Of a DNA stretch of 64,000 nt, positions 12,235 through 24,948 are shown piece by piece; positions within the stretch are counted from its first letter, which is position 1, and each line of letters opens with the position of its first letter. Location: contig HG738136.1 of NCBI GenBank assembly GCA_000499405.2, forward strand, positions 496,001-560,000, in the 5' to 3' direction. A program made the position numbers and the translations under genes. The notes beneath the pieces were generated by a model. That model saw only the letters and a list, made by a program, of their open reading frames with translations, ran no database searches and was not told the origin of the DNA. This DNA is from Onchocerca volvulus. Lineage: Eukaryota; Nematoda; Chromadorea; Rhabditida; Onchocercidae.

Positions 12235-13791
12235 ATGCCAGAAGGTTCATCGAAAATTGTTGTACCAGAAGGGAAAGTACCAGATGAATTGGAGAAGCAA
12301 GTATCAAATGCGATTGCTGATTTAGAAAGTAATTCTGATATTCGGGCTCAACTACGTGAACTTTATATCGTCGGCGCGAAGGTATATTAATTGTGATAAT
12401 AATAACAATTGTAAAATTTAAAAGGTTCGGGATTTTTGCTGCCGGATTTGATGTTATGCGTAAAATAGAACGCAGTTCTAGATATTTTTCCGTTTTTTCG
12501 TTATTTCATCAAGTTTTTACTTTTTTTTTTTCAGAATTGTGTTTGATCATATTTTAAGAGTTTCATTTTTGCTAATTTTTGAGGAAGTCGATGTACCAAA
12601 TGCGAATAACAAAAAGAGTATAATAATCTATGTACCTGTGCCACAGTTACGACAATTTCAAAAAATCCAGCCTCGCCTTGTGCGTGAATTGGAAAAGAAG
12701 TTTAGCGGCAAGCATGTTGTTTTCATCGCCAGGGTAAGAGAAATCCCATCATTTTCTGGATTATCATTTAAATTATGCCGATAGAAAAATTCCCTTACAT
12801 AATGATCAAAGATCGAGGTGTGTGAATGATTTCCCATATTATACAATATGAAAAAGATGCGTTGTTGTTGCTATTTATACAAGTATTTTTAATAATATTG
12901 ATTTCAGCGACGTATATTACCAAAGCCTAAACGTGGTAAGAACAGAAAACCGCAGAAGCAAAAGCGTCCACGTTCACGTACGCTAACTGCCGTGCATGAT
13001 GCGATGCTTGCTGACTTGGTATATCCGGCTGAAGTTGTTGGAAGAAGAATTAGAGTGAAATTAGATGGAAAACGTATTATGAAAGTGCATCTTGATAAGA
13101 CTCAGCAGACAAATGTCGAGCATAAGGTAAGCACAGTGCATTTCACTAGCGAATACATCTTCAGATATATGCGAAAAAAAATTAATTGTATTTGTGTCGA
13201 AAAGTCTACTTTATTGCTTGGTTTCTTTCTACTTCTTGTCGTTTTTTATCTTGATAGTTTAACGCAGCTATGGGTAACTTTTTTCGAACGGAAGATATGG
13301 TGTGGCATTTTAAACATGTTTTTATTTGTGTTCGTTTCTTGGACTATTGAGTTTACACTGATTGCAGTACATCTTAACATGTGGTTGCACTGCCTAAATC
13401 TTTCAGAACGTGAAAGTTCTTGTTGATAAAATATGGTCCCTTCCATAGCTCTTTGAAATGCTTTCTGAGGAAAGGTTTCTTCAGTATTGTTCATGACAAG
13501 TCATACATACATGCATTTATTGTTGAAGCTTAGATTTATGATATTTAATGATTTATGTTTAAAAAATTTGGTTAGATTTCATGAATAATTGTTGATCTAT
13601 GGTAGTTCATGTGGAGAAGTATAACAGGTATGTAATAAGTTAAATATGAAGTGGAAAGTCGGAAACATTGCTTTTAATAAATAACTTTAATTGCTTATTC
13701 TTCGATTTTTCAGGTGGACACATTTTCAGCAATCTACAAACATTTGACAGGAAAAGATATTGCTTTCGAGTTTCCTGAACCACTTTTCTGA
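12235..13791 (+). CDS. rps-7: 40S ribosomal protein S7 (eS7), four exons
   Basis: Structural protein of the small cytosolic ribosomal subunit. Exons: 12235-12381, 12584-12733, 12908-13126 and 13714-13791, giving 197 residues against about 194 in other animals. Recognised by family blocks: [83 protein letters not shown] and the C-terminal [15 protein letters not shown]. The start at 12235 matches the family length. Exon 2 must begin at 12584 to keep phase and homology, after an unusual TTTTTGAG acceptor. The obvious TTTTTCAG at 12534 would put a stop in frame (AAT TGT GTT TGA). Intron 3 is richer in GC than most introns here. Highly conserved and intact. Confidence 0.97.
13127..13713 (+). other. 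rps-7 intron 3, possible intronic small RNA host
   Basis: Introns of ribosomal protein genes often host snoRNAs. This 587-bp intron has a moderately GC-rich middle part (about 13250-13500) with several short hairpins: GCAGT...ACTGC near 13363-13394, CTTTC...GAAAG near 13400-13416, and GAAA/CTTTC against GAAAG/TTTC near 13453-13480. An ATAAAA that fits the H-box pattern lies between two of them. No ACA box at the required spacing was confirmed and no C/D box pair was found, so this is only a candidate. Confidence 0.2.
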
Positions 13792-13893
13792 AAGAATCAT
13801 TTTTTGATTGGTTTTTGTTATGTTTTGTTGATAAATGTATGATTAAATTAGTGAACATTCTGATGTACAGACGAAATGAATGAAGACTCAAGA

Positions 13894-13899
13894 AATAAA
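13894..13899 (+). terminator. rps-7: Polyadenylation signal of rps-7
   Basis: AATAAA about 100 bases after the rps-7 stop, followed by a T-rich stretch. The position fits a short ribosomal protein 3' UTR. Confidence 0.7.
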
Positions 13900-14940
13900 G
13901 TTTTCCTTACGGCAGGGTAACTTATCTGTGTTGTAATTTATCGAATTCAGGTGACTGGGATTGGTAAAGTCATACACTGGTAAAGATGGGTATGGAGTAC
14001 AAGTCGTACAAAATAACTAGTTACTGAAATAGTGTGCAAATTGCTCATTCTTTGGCAAAAAATTTGATCCCCCTATGATTCTTACATTTTCATTTTCTGA
14101 TGAATTCAGCAAATTCTGCGGAATGGTTCACCAGTTTTATTGAATTTTGAAACTAACTCATTGTCGTCGTTCGCCTGACAAGTGTTGGCATCATTTTTAA
14201 TCTGATGTTCACCGGAATTAGGACAAGGTTTTTATAAATGCACATCTTGTAATAAATCTCGATGATTTCATGCCATTAAATTCAATAGAAGTGATTTTTA
14301 AAAGAAGAGAAGAAATTCGTAAAGTACGTGGGAGTCGATAAAATGTGTTTTTATTGCAGAAGGAAAAATCAGGAATAAAAAAAAGAGATTTCTATGGCTA
14401 ATATAAATCATCCTTCCAATAGTTCTAAATGATATATTTTCACTGAATTAGTTGTGGATCTTAATAAATTTTTGTTTCAAAAGACACATAAGGTTTACTT
14501 CGCAGGAATATTCTATTTTTATCTGCAAAAACATTTTATGTATGGACGATAGCAATATTCATGTTAATTTATATTAATATTACTGTTTTATAATTTAATA
14601 CATAATAGATATAGTGAATACGCTCCTTTCCTAACATCCTTTGTTGAATTTCTTTTTTTTTCCGAAATCAATGCTAACGTAATAAAGCTGTTATATTCGG
14701 TAAATCAAATGATTGGAGGAATTGTGGGACGAAACATCTTCAGCCTATTCTCAGACTCATCTCGTTTGCTTGAATGAAGCGTAGACATTGGACGTGTACT
14801 TTACGTGGGTCTTTTTTTGTAATCAGAAGTAGAGTTGTGGGATGAACTAAACATTGAGCTAAAATATAAGTCATACTATACACTATCATTATCTTAATAA
14901 TGCTAGAATTAGTAGTGTTAAATAGTATTAAACGATATAT

Positions 14941-14970
<30 letters not shown>
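14941..14970. repeat. (ATTT)n microsatellite
   Basis: Seven to eight uninterrupted ATTT units. Confidence 0.95.
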
Positions 14971-14971
<1 letters not shown>

Positions 14972-16096
14972 CATGGATCGTTGTTACTTCTAAATCGTTC
15001 TTACTCCTTTATCACTAACAGTATCTCAAGTCGTTATTATTTATTATCATTATTACTATCTTAAACCATTGTTCATAAATCTTTATTACTTACTGTCATC
15101 ATTATTATCTTAAACAATATATTTGTTGTTATTCATTCATCATCATCATCATTATTTTAAACTACTATTATTAATTAAATTAATCACTTATTTCAAATTA
15201 AAAAATATATATCTTTCCTTATGTATATATCTATGTTTTCAGGCATTTGTCAAAATATTGATACTTTGTATTTATTTATTAGATAATCATCTTTCAATCT
15301 AGAATCATTATTTTTATCAGCTTAATATTCAGTCTAGAATTTAACCATCTTTCAGTCCAGAATGATTATTTTATCGATTTATATTGATGGTGTAATTGTT
15401 ATCAGATTAATTTACTAATTTTTCGTTAAACCGAATTACCAATAATTATGCATATTATTGCTATAAATGATCTGATAATTACTAATTTCATATCATCCAT
15501 TTATCATCAAGTCGATAAAATAACAATTTTAGACTAAAAGATGATGGTTATCTGATAAATGAATAAAGAGTACCAATATTTTGATAAAACTCCTGACAAA
15601 CATGGATATATATCATGGGGATAGGTAGAAATATGCAAAATACATAGAACACATACAGTCAGACAGACATGAAATTTACAAAATATTTGAGAACGGAGCA
15701 ACAGACAAGTTGTTGGCTGATTGAAGGAAGGCGGGCGGAGTAGTAAGGAGCTGCAAGAAATCGTCGACATGCATTTTCGTTACGTTGCAATTTGATGATG
15801 GTGATCGGTGGTGGATGATGTTGTTGCCATCGTCACTTTTCCATCCATTACCAATCATCAAACATTTTATGGAAAGTGGAAAGAGAGCGAGAAAGGTAGA
15901 ATGATAGATGATAGGTAGGTTAGGTAGGTAGCAGTTGATGTAAATAATGATTATTTTTAAAATATTTGCGAAAAAGATGAAGTTAGTTGTCACGTTGGAT
16001 TCAATTTTATTGATAATCTAGGTAGGTTAAAGGTTGGATTCATTTTTATCGATTACTAACTAGAGTCGATCATACTTCGGCTAGCCAGCTCCATCT

Positions 16097-16296
16097 AATC
16101 TATATTAATATAATTGTAAACGTTCGTTTGTTCAAAATTTAAAAAAAAAAAAAAAGTTCCTAAATACGCACGTTAGCGATATAAAAACACGCGCCAAATC
16201 GAATGCAACGTTGCATGGAAATTTCAAATCAATCGGTGAAGGAACTGAAATGTTATGTAGAAATGAACAACGTTTATGTTTTTATTTATATAGATA
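16097..16296 (+). mobile_element. MITE-like dispersed repeat, copy 1
   Basis: About 200 bp. It begins TCTATATTAATATAATTGTA then CGTTCGTTTGTTCAAAATTT, carries the family core (GAATGCAACGTTGCATGGAAATTTCAAATCAATCGG-like, here split by variants) and ends AACGTTTATGTTTTTATTTA followed by TATAGAT. In the family as a whole, the first about 30 bases are the inverted complement of the last about 30. No coding capacity. Related copies occur in the 36.4-40.6 kb block, in PFKFB introns and downstream of PFKFB. Confidence 0.75.
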
Positions 16297-17295
16297 TAGA
16301 TAAGTTAAAGGTTGGATTCACTTTTATTGGTACTATAGGAGATAAAGGTTGGAAACATTTTGATAAATGATGGATGAAGAAAATATGAACGACTATAAAT
16401 AATAGTTATCTTATTTGAATGGTATCGTAATGGATTGATTTGGGCAGAATAGAAAATGTAATAGTTGATTTCGGTTTTTTTTTTCTCCCTCTCTACTTAC
16501 TTTTGTATTTTTTATCGAACAGTTTATTCGTTTCTTTTGTTTTTTTTTTTTTTTTTGTTTTTGTTCCTTAATATTTAATTTTTCTCTTTTTTTTTTTTTA
16601 AAATATGAATTATTTTAATATTTTATAAAGTTTATTTTTTAGATAGTAATAATAATTAGTTTTAAATTTCTTATTATTTTTAATGGGACGAGCAAATCAA
16701 ATATTATGTTAATTATCAAAATAGTCAAATCACCAAATAATCAAATATTATCAATTATTTGATTGTTAATCAATCAAATTATCAAATATTTGGCAAATTT
16801 ATTAAATTATTAAATATTATTTATCAGTTTGATTATTAAATGAAGAAATTCGAATGTGATATGATTATAATGACGATAATTATTTTCACTTATTTTTTTT
16901 CCCTTTTTAAATCTTATTTTTAATTATTTAAATAAATTATCGTTTGCTGCAATTAATGTATTATGAATAATTATATTCTTTGTTTATTAAAAAAAAATAC
17001 TTTCGAAAACTCGAAATTTATTTAATATCTTTTTAATTCTTTTTTTATTTTTTATATTTCCATCTTTGTAGTGCTTTTAAAACTATAAAAAAGTTTTCTT
17101 CATTTAATAAAAAAGCAAAAAACTTTTCTTCTTCTTCCCATTAATTGAAAAATACAAATAATTCTTACCTTTCTCCTTATTTTTCAAATGACCTTTTTCA
17201 AACATTCAATGACCTTTTGCGTTTTATCTTTTACTTTTTTCTTTTTTTCTAATACCAAAAAAAAAAAAATTTCATTTTTTTTTTAGAAACCTGAT

Positions 17296-20200
17296 ATGCA
17301 TTCGTCGAATAACATATTGCATGAGCTTACGAAGGAAGAACTGCGAATGATTGATGATTTGCGAACAGTTATACCAACGTTGGAAACTGTAGATAATGGC
17401 TATATTGCCAGGTTAAATTGAAGAAAATTTTTTTGTTCTTTTGACTGAATAATGATAATTTTCTTCTTTTTCCCGTTTTCTTTTTTTTTTTTTTTTTTTT
17501 TTTTTTTTCTGAATTTTGAACTAATTACTAATAATTTATTACTAGAATTATTTTAAATATTCAAATTCATTGAATCATTCTTTAATGATTTTATTGAAGA
17601 AAGAAAAAAATTTTTTTAACATATCATTCAAATTATAGCATATCCTATTAAAATATATCATTAATAATATCCGACTTGTTCAATAATATTTTCTACGGAA
17701 AAGATTTTAAAAAAATAAATAAAGAAAACAATCAAAGGTACAATTTTCTTAAGCATTTGATACAGCGGGAGGAAAAAAAGAAAAATAAGAAAATGAAATA
17801 TGGAAAAAAATTATTAAAAATAATTTTTCCTTTGAAAATACTATCAATTCAGTATTTTAGATCTCATATTTAAACTTATATGACAGATTTTCTTCAAAAT
17901 AATATATTATTGTTTTGAGTACATTCTATTTCTGCAATAGAATAGGTAGTAGATAATATTTATTTTGATTATAATATTTATTTACTTATTTACTTATTTT
18001 GGACATATAATTTTTTTCTTCGAAAAAGTTATGTTATTAGTACAAAATCATAATTCAATGGTTTTAAACAAATATCTTTAATAATATTTTGGGATAAATA
18101 CTGTATTTGCTTTTCCATAATTATTCTTAAAAATATCATGAAATAAATACGGAATAATATCAGAGAAAAAATAAATAAAATATTGTTTTTACATCGACAG
18201 ATAATGAACGAAAATGAAAGATATTTTTAGAAATACTTCAAAAATTAAAAAAAAATCTTTCCTGACAATTTTTCATTTTTTTTCTGGGTAATTTCGGATT
18301 TCCCATTTCAGCTTCATAATCGAACTGGAATTCAATAATAATTGCTTTTTTTTTTCTCATTTCATTAATTAGTAAGATGTTGTTAAGTACAAAGTCATGA
18401 TGGATTATGTTTTGGTTGCTTTCGTACTGGCATTTAACAAAATAGAGATGGAATTTTTACGAAAAAAATAGTATCGAATTTTCAGATTTTCATCGTTAAA
18501 TTTTTAATATAAAAATTAAGTCTATTTCAAAAAAAAGAAAAATTTACGAAATACTAAAAAAAGTTTTTGAAATATTACATTATGACAAATTTATTATTCA
18601 TGAAATTGATAATTTCAAACTATCAAACTTTTGAAGTATATTCAGATTTTTCTCCATTTTTTTCTGCAGTAGATTTTTTTTTTTTTTTTAGTATTATAAT
18701 CTACATGTTACTTATCTATCTATTTTGATGGTATTTTGAAAATAGAAATAAATAAATTTAAATTTCATTTTATTATATAAATTGATTGTATTTTAAAATA
18801 ACAATTTTGCGGATAGAATTCATCAAATAATTTTCTCCACCTGTACGTAATTTTTCCTATCTTCTTTTTTCTTTTTTATTAACTATTATTCATTGTTCTT
18901 ATGGCAAATAATATAATATGATAATTTTATGTTACTTCATTTCTAAAAATTTTATTTTTTCAAACTTTTTAGTCAGATTTTTAATCTTTTTTAATTTTGC
19001 ACACAAAAAATGAACTTTCCTGAATCAAAAATTTTTCACATTTGAAAATAAATAAATAACAATTCAAAGAATTGATAATTTTACAGAAAGTGCAATAATA
19101 AAACGAATGATAATATTTTCTGATGATTAATTTGTTTATTTGTTCTCATTTATTTCCGTATCAGTAATCAATTTTTATCAGGAAGAGGAGGAAAGGACAA
19201 TACAGTATAACTGTTTGATGATCAGTTAAAAGCACGTGGAAAATGTGAATGAATAACATAGCCAATGATAATTTATAATTCATATGATTAATTTTAAATA
19301 GAATTTACATGACATAATAGAATACTTATTATTTAATATAGATTACTTACAATTTTGTGCATTCTTAGATTAACAATTTAAGCATCAAATTTAACTGCTT
19401 GTCATACTTTTTTTTTTTGAAGCGAATTAAATCTTAATTTAAAGCTCTTTAATGAACTACTAAGAAATGAAATGATCGAGTAAGTTCAAACTTTTTGTTC
19501 TTTCTGATTGGGAAAAAAAGAATTTTCGCAAGATTTATTTTTCCAATCACTCCAAAATGTTGATTTTGATCTCTGAATGAACTTTTATGACTTTCTCTCC
19601 CCCAAAAAAGGACAAAATTTTATGAATCTTTTCGAAAAGTTCATCATAGATTATTTTATAAATTTCATCACAAATAAAAAGAAAAATTTTTGACGTGATT
19701 TTTTTCTTTTTAGCCAAATTATATTAAATTTTCGTACAATCATCTGATAGATCATTTTATGAAATATGCCGTCAAATTTTTCATCATATTTGATTAAAAA
19801 TTTTTTTCTTTTTCATCCTTTCTTTTGTTCTTTTTTAATTTTTTTCCCGACAAAAAAAATTTTTATCGTTTTCGAGATAGGAAATGAAGAACGAAGAAGT
19901 AAAACAGGAAAAAATAGAAGTGTAAATAATCATTTTATTTTGTACATTTTGTTTAAAAAACAGTGAAAAAGATGAAATTTCTAAACAAGATTATCTTATC
20001 TTAATTTCCAGTTAAAAAAGTAAAAAGACCAAAAAAAAAAAAGAAATCGTTTAAAAAATCTAATATTGACATTAAATTTCCAAAATTGCAATTTTTTGTA
20101 CTTTTTTTTCTTTTCATAATTTAATTTTTCATGAAAATAAATATATTATTTGTTTTGAAAAGGGAGAAAAAAATTGGCGAAATTTGGATAATTAATCGTT

Positions 20201-22496
20201 ATTTGTGAATTTCATATGACAAGGATATGATAACATATCATATACAAGAACATATCATATCGAATTATCAATTACGAATATGAATCTCTTATTAATTAAT
20301 TTTATAAATGCAAAATCATAATATTTTACTAACACTGATGATACTGCTGGACAGTAATCTAAACAATAAAATACTGTAAACATTGATAAAAAAAAGAATT
20401 CTTTTTTCATAATTTCAAAAAGTTTTCTTTTTTTTTTTCATAGTTTTTGAACATTCCAAATACTAATCGACCGATTCGTAATAATTAATAAAAAATGCAA
20501 AAAAAAGAATGAATATTTCAAGTCATTTTTTAAAGATATGAAAAATGTTTCTAGTGAAATGTTTTTTAATTAATCTCTATATCCTCATATACTTTGGTGA
20601 TCGTAAAAATAGGTAAAAAATTCAATTTTAATGAAATTACTGAAAAATGAAAATTTTAAATTACTAAACTAGTTTTTTTTTTCTTTCTTTTTTTTTTTTT
20701 TTTGAAAGAGAAAGCAGAATCATTGGCAGTGAGAAAAGTTGAAAAAACAAATTTGAAATATAACAAAATTTAAATTTGATTGATTTATCTTGTATAGTCT
20801 GATTAGTTTTAAAAAATATTTTTATGTTGAAGAATCGACGAGTTTGATTTTTTTTTTTTGTTATCTGTGACACAAATTGATTTGAACTGAACAAATAAAT
20901 CTAAATTTTCTCCAAAATTTTTAATTTTATCCATCAAATCAAAATTAAAAAGATGAAAAGAATTTAAAATACAAAGAAAGAGAGGAAATGATTATCCAAT
21001 TTAAATTAATCTAACTTCTTTTCAATACCTAAAAATGATCATGAGCAATTTTACATCATCAAGTTAAGGCAGAAATAGGTAAAATAGGAAGGATTACTAA
21101 TTAATTAGTTAATTATTCTGTCTAGTAATTAGTGGAGATTTTAAGATGCAAATGAATGGAAAACATTTATTACTTAAGCATATGATTACACAATTAACAG
21201 ATTAATGTAGAAAGTTGTATAATTTTTCCACAGAATTTAGCGAAATAAAATTCTTTCTCAATTTTATAAATTTTCAGATATTCTTTAAAATTTTTGAATA
21301 TTGGGATATATGTTCAATTAACAAAGATAAGTAAACGAATAATCATTTATTCCAAAATTTTCATTTAAATGGATGCGAAAAATTCCGAAATTAAGAGTTA
21401 AAGATTATCCGTTTACTTGTGTTTATTGATTAAAAAGCAATTCTTATAAGAAGATAATAATTATTTTTATGATATATTAAAATTTGACACACTTCCCCAG
21501 ATTCTATAAATTATTTCACTATATTATTCAATTTTTTGTTTTATCATGAATTGGATTATCCAATTACCAATGTATTAATACTTTAAATCTTAATGAATAA
21601 TATAATTACGATTTTAATTTTATATTGTTTTATTATCATCTTCCCTGTTTATTAATTTGCCCTAAATAAAAATAGTATTTCATAAATTTTGAGACTTAAT
21701 TTATATTATATAATTTGAATTAATCAATATTTATTAATTCTTTTGAAATAGAAGATTGAGTGCTACTTATAAAAAATAAGATGCAACGAATTTACAATAA
21801 TTTCTGTTTTCTCAATTTATAATCCTCGTAGAAATTTATATCATTTCATATTTTCATTTAAAATTATGTCAGTTTCTTTATTCGTAGTATTTTTTAAGGT
21901 GGTTACGATCACGTGACGGACGTTTCGATGAAACCGCTGATGCGTTGAAGAAACACATGATATTCCGGAAAGCATGGGATCTGGATAATTTGTCGAATTG
22001 GAAAGCACCCGAAGTATTTCCATTTTTATTTTTTATTTTTAAAAAATAAAGGTTGTAAATCTTCAAGCATAAAAGTTGTAAAACAGGTTCAGTTAATTTT
22101 TTGGGAAATATTTTTTTTTCTTTTTTTTTTTGAATTTTGCATTGTTTCTTAAAATTTATCACGATATAAGAATTTCAAACACAACTAATAATAGAAGCAA
22201 ATATTACTTGTAAAAATCATAATGATAAAGAATAGCAATATTGATCGATTTTCGAATTTACTTCATGCAAATCATTTCCTAACTGTCATTGATAAGCATC
22301 AAATTTCGATTTACTTTTCTTTTCAGATTCTAGAAAAATATTGTGGCTTTGGGTTTTTGTCAGATAAAGATGGTTTTCCCATACTTATGTCTTTACTGGG
22401 TAACATGGATGTTGAAGGTATATTTTCTTCCTAGAAATTTAAAGTTAACTTCAATTTTAGTTTTAAAGATTCAATTTTAAATTTATGATGATATAT

Positions 22497-22576
<80 letters not shown>

Positions 22577-24948
22577 ATTATTGTTTTCGTTCAATATCCA
22601 GTAGAATTTTGATATATTTTTGAGAATTCTTGATAAGTGATAAGAAATATATTATCATTAATTGTCTTTTATGAATTATTTAAATTGCTGAATTTTCTAA
22701 AGTTTTTTTTTTTCTACTTTTCTTTTATAGGAATGCTGAAATCAGTGCAATCCAGTGATTACATCAAATATTCTCTTGCTGCAATTGAATGGGGCATACG
22801 ATTATGCAGTGATAAATCCAAAGAGGTCAACTCTTTTGATGACTTGAAATTTAAAATCGAAAATATCAATTAATTTCGTTCCATCCGATTAGATATTATT
22901 AATTTTATTTCATTACTATTATATGGAAACTTTTGCATGTTTGAATGATTTATTTTTGGTTCATTGAAAAAGATTCAAAATTTAAAAAAATTCACATCTT
23001 AAAATGATTTATTGGAAATATCAAGTTTTTCTTTTTTTTTTTTTATCCTTTTTCTTTTCAGACTAAGTTATTCGTCAAATTTATTCTATTCCTTACTTAT
23101 AATAATTTGGATATTTTCCATTTTCAATTGCTTATATTTAAATCATAATTTATTGATCAATTTATTTAATCGGAAATGTTTAACATTATAGTAATTGAGA
23201 AGTCAAAAAATCAAAATTTTCGATTCTTTTTTTTTTTTTTTACAGACTGGACATGCATTTGAACAAATGATGATTGTTTTTGATTTGGATCATATCAGTA
23301 GTGCGCATTATTCATGCAAAGCATTCGCTTCATCGTTTACAACTCTTATAGCACTTTTTCAAGAACATTACCCATTGGTACTTAAAAAAATTCTCATCAT
23401 TCGAGCACCTGAAATGGCTAGGCTTGCATTTAATACGATGACCGCATTTTTAAATGAAAAATTACAGGTAAACTTTAATTAATATGAAAATTTAATATTA
23501 TCGATTTAATAAAGTTTTTGGAGAAAATTTGGGGAGAAAAAAAAAGGAGAAAGAATAAAGAAACAAAGAGCTTTTAAATATACTAATTTTAAAATTTAAA
23601 TATAGATATAAATTATCAATAACGATAAATGAATGTTTTATAAATATTCTAATGATGATTTTAAATAATACTATGAAATGAATTATAATATAATATATAT
23701 ATATATATATTTCTTTTAAGCAACAAATGATAACAATGAATTCTATCTTATCATTGAATTGAATCAATTTTAATTTTTCAATGTTCTTTTTTCTTTTCAT
23801 GCATTAATCGAAATGCCTTCAATTGATGAATGGGAATTAGCATTGAAACAATATGTTGAATTGGATTCATGGCCTGTTCATTGGGGTGGTAAACTATGCG
23901 AAAATGGTGATCCAAAATGTCCATCTAAAATACGTTACGGTCTTGGACCAATTCCTGATACTTGTTACATTGATCCGGATGATGCAATGGCTGATTATGA
24001 TCAACTTACAACCGTTTATGCTGGTGAAAAACATCTAATTGAGATTAAAGTTGAAGCAAATACAAGAATCAGGTTAATAATTTCTAATATTTATCTCAAA
24101 TTTGATAGTCTTTATGCATACTTACAGCATATACAGATAATGAATCTGTTGATATAGAGTTGAAAAGATGGGATTAAAAAGAGGAAGTGTTGAAAAGAGA
24201 TGTGCGAAATTGCCGTAAGGTATTCCGGGTGACATTTTTAATGTGAAATGATCGATCGATCAAGTATCATCAAAGTTAAGATATTATTTTAGGGTATGTT
24301 CGCACATGCATGTTATGATTGATGGTCGAATCATTCGGACCGACGAAATGAGCCGTTCTCTTCAGCTATGTAAATTTCTGAGATATGAAAACGATTTAGC
24401 TTCAAAATATGGTATCACTAAAATTAAAATGTATAAATGGAAAATATACTTCAGCTGGCAATATATGACATCGGAGGAAGATATCGGTTTCGCTGTACAT
24501 TTCGATAAAACATCCAAAGCAAACAATTTAATTGAAATGGAAACGGTTTTCCCGTATATTAGGTTAGAATGCTCACAAGTGCCCATATCTGGATCTATTC
24601 TATGCGAACAAGCTGGAAGATGTAAGCTTTTTTTCCCGCTGATAAATCGAATTTAAATTAATCAATTTCAGTTGGATTCCTAAAATTACTACATACATTG
24701 TCCAAAAAAAAAGTAACAATTATAAGAAATTTCGATGATCCTATAAAAGTTTATTTATTGTTACTGCTTAGCAAAAGCAACATTTTTCTTTACATTGCAA
24801 ACAAATATAATTTTAATTTTCAACAAATATGAAAAACGAATATTCATGATTTATACTTCTAATTATAGATATAATTGAATTCGACAATTATTACTCATGG
24901 TTCTCAGCCAAACAGTTGCGTTACAACATCGAAATTGATCAGTTGTAA
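17296..24948 (+). CDS. CRAL-TRIO (SEC14-like) and GOLD domain lipid-binding protein, eight exons
   Basis: Predicted cytosolic or Golgi-associated lipid-transfer protein of the SEC14L/CTG type. Exons: 17287-17411 (ATG 17296), 21899-22013, 22327-22418 read to 22417, 22731-22825, 23246-23467, 23801-24072, 24455-24621, 24869-24948, giving 385 residues (vertebrate SEC14L proteins are about 400). Order: CRAL-TRIO N-terminal helices (residues 1-75, RWLRSRDGRFDETADALKKH), the CRAL-TRIO pocket (about 80-245, including MMIVFDLDHIS, RAPEMARLAFNTM and WGGKLCENGDPKC), then a GOLD beta-sandwich (about 275-385, WQYMTSEEDIGFAVHFD and GRYIIEFDNYYSWFSAK). ATG 17296 is nine bases after a strong acceptor, so SL trans-splicing is likely; the frame is open to that acceptor. 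Odd points: exon 6 has no AG acceptor in the right place, and acceptor choice before the GOLD domain is ambiguous (separate findings). Intron 1 is 4.5 kb. Confidence 0.87.
17412..21898 (+). other. 4.5-kb first intron of the CRAL-TRIO/GOLD gene
   Basis: Very AT-rich, with numerous poly-A/T runs. The open frames at 17676-17873, 19766-19966 and 20664-20894 are short, lysine- or phenylalanine-rich and lack splice context or family motifs. Nothing else is supported. Confidence 0.6.
22498..22574. repeat. Poly(T) tract of about 77 bases
   Basis: Uninterrupted T run in intron 3 of the CRAL-TRIO/GOLD gene, far longer than any other homopolymer in the window. Its exact length is likely unreliable. Confidence 0.95.

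Larger units (their letters stand above)
13792..17286. other. 3.5-kb intergenic region
   Basis: After the rps-7 3' UTR there is no convincing gene. It holds an (ATTT)n microsatellite at 14941-14970, scattered CAT/ATT microsatellites (15030-15170), a GC-richer stretch of GATGATGG and GGTAGGTTA phrases (15780-15940), a short GGTTGGATTCA repeat set (15990-16370) with a MITE-like element inside (16097-16296), and AT-rich sequence up to the next acceptor. The minus-strand open frames at 15534-15993 have no recognisable protein sense. Confidence 0.6.

Noticed and set aside
12992..13426. Extended frame beyond rps-7 exon 3
   Set aside because: The RPS7 homology stops at 13126 at a GTAAGC donor and resumes at 13714. 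The rest is intron.
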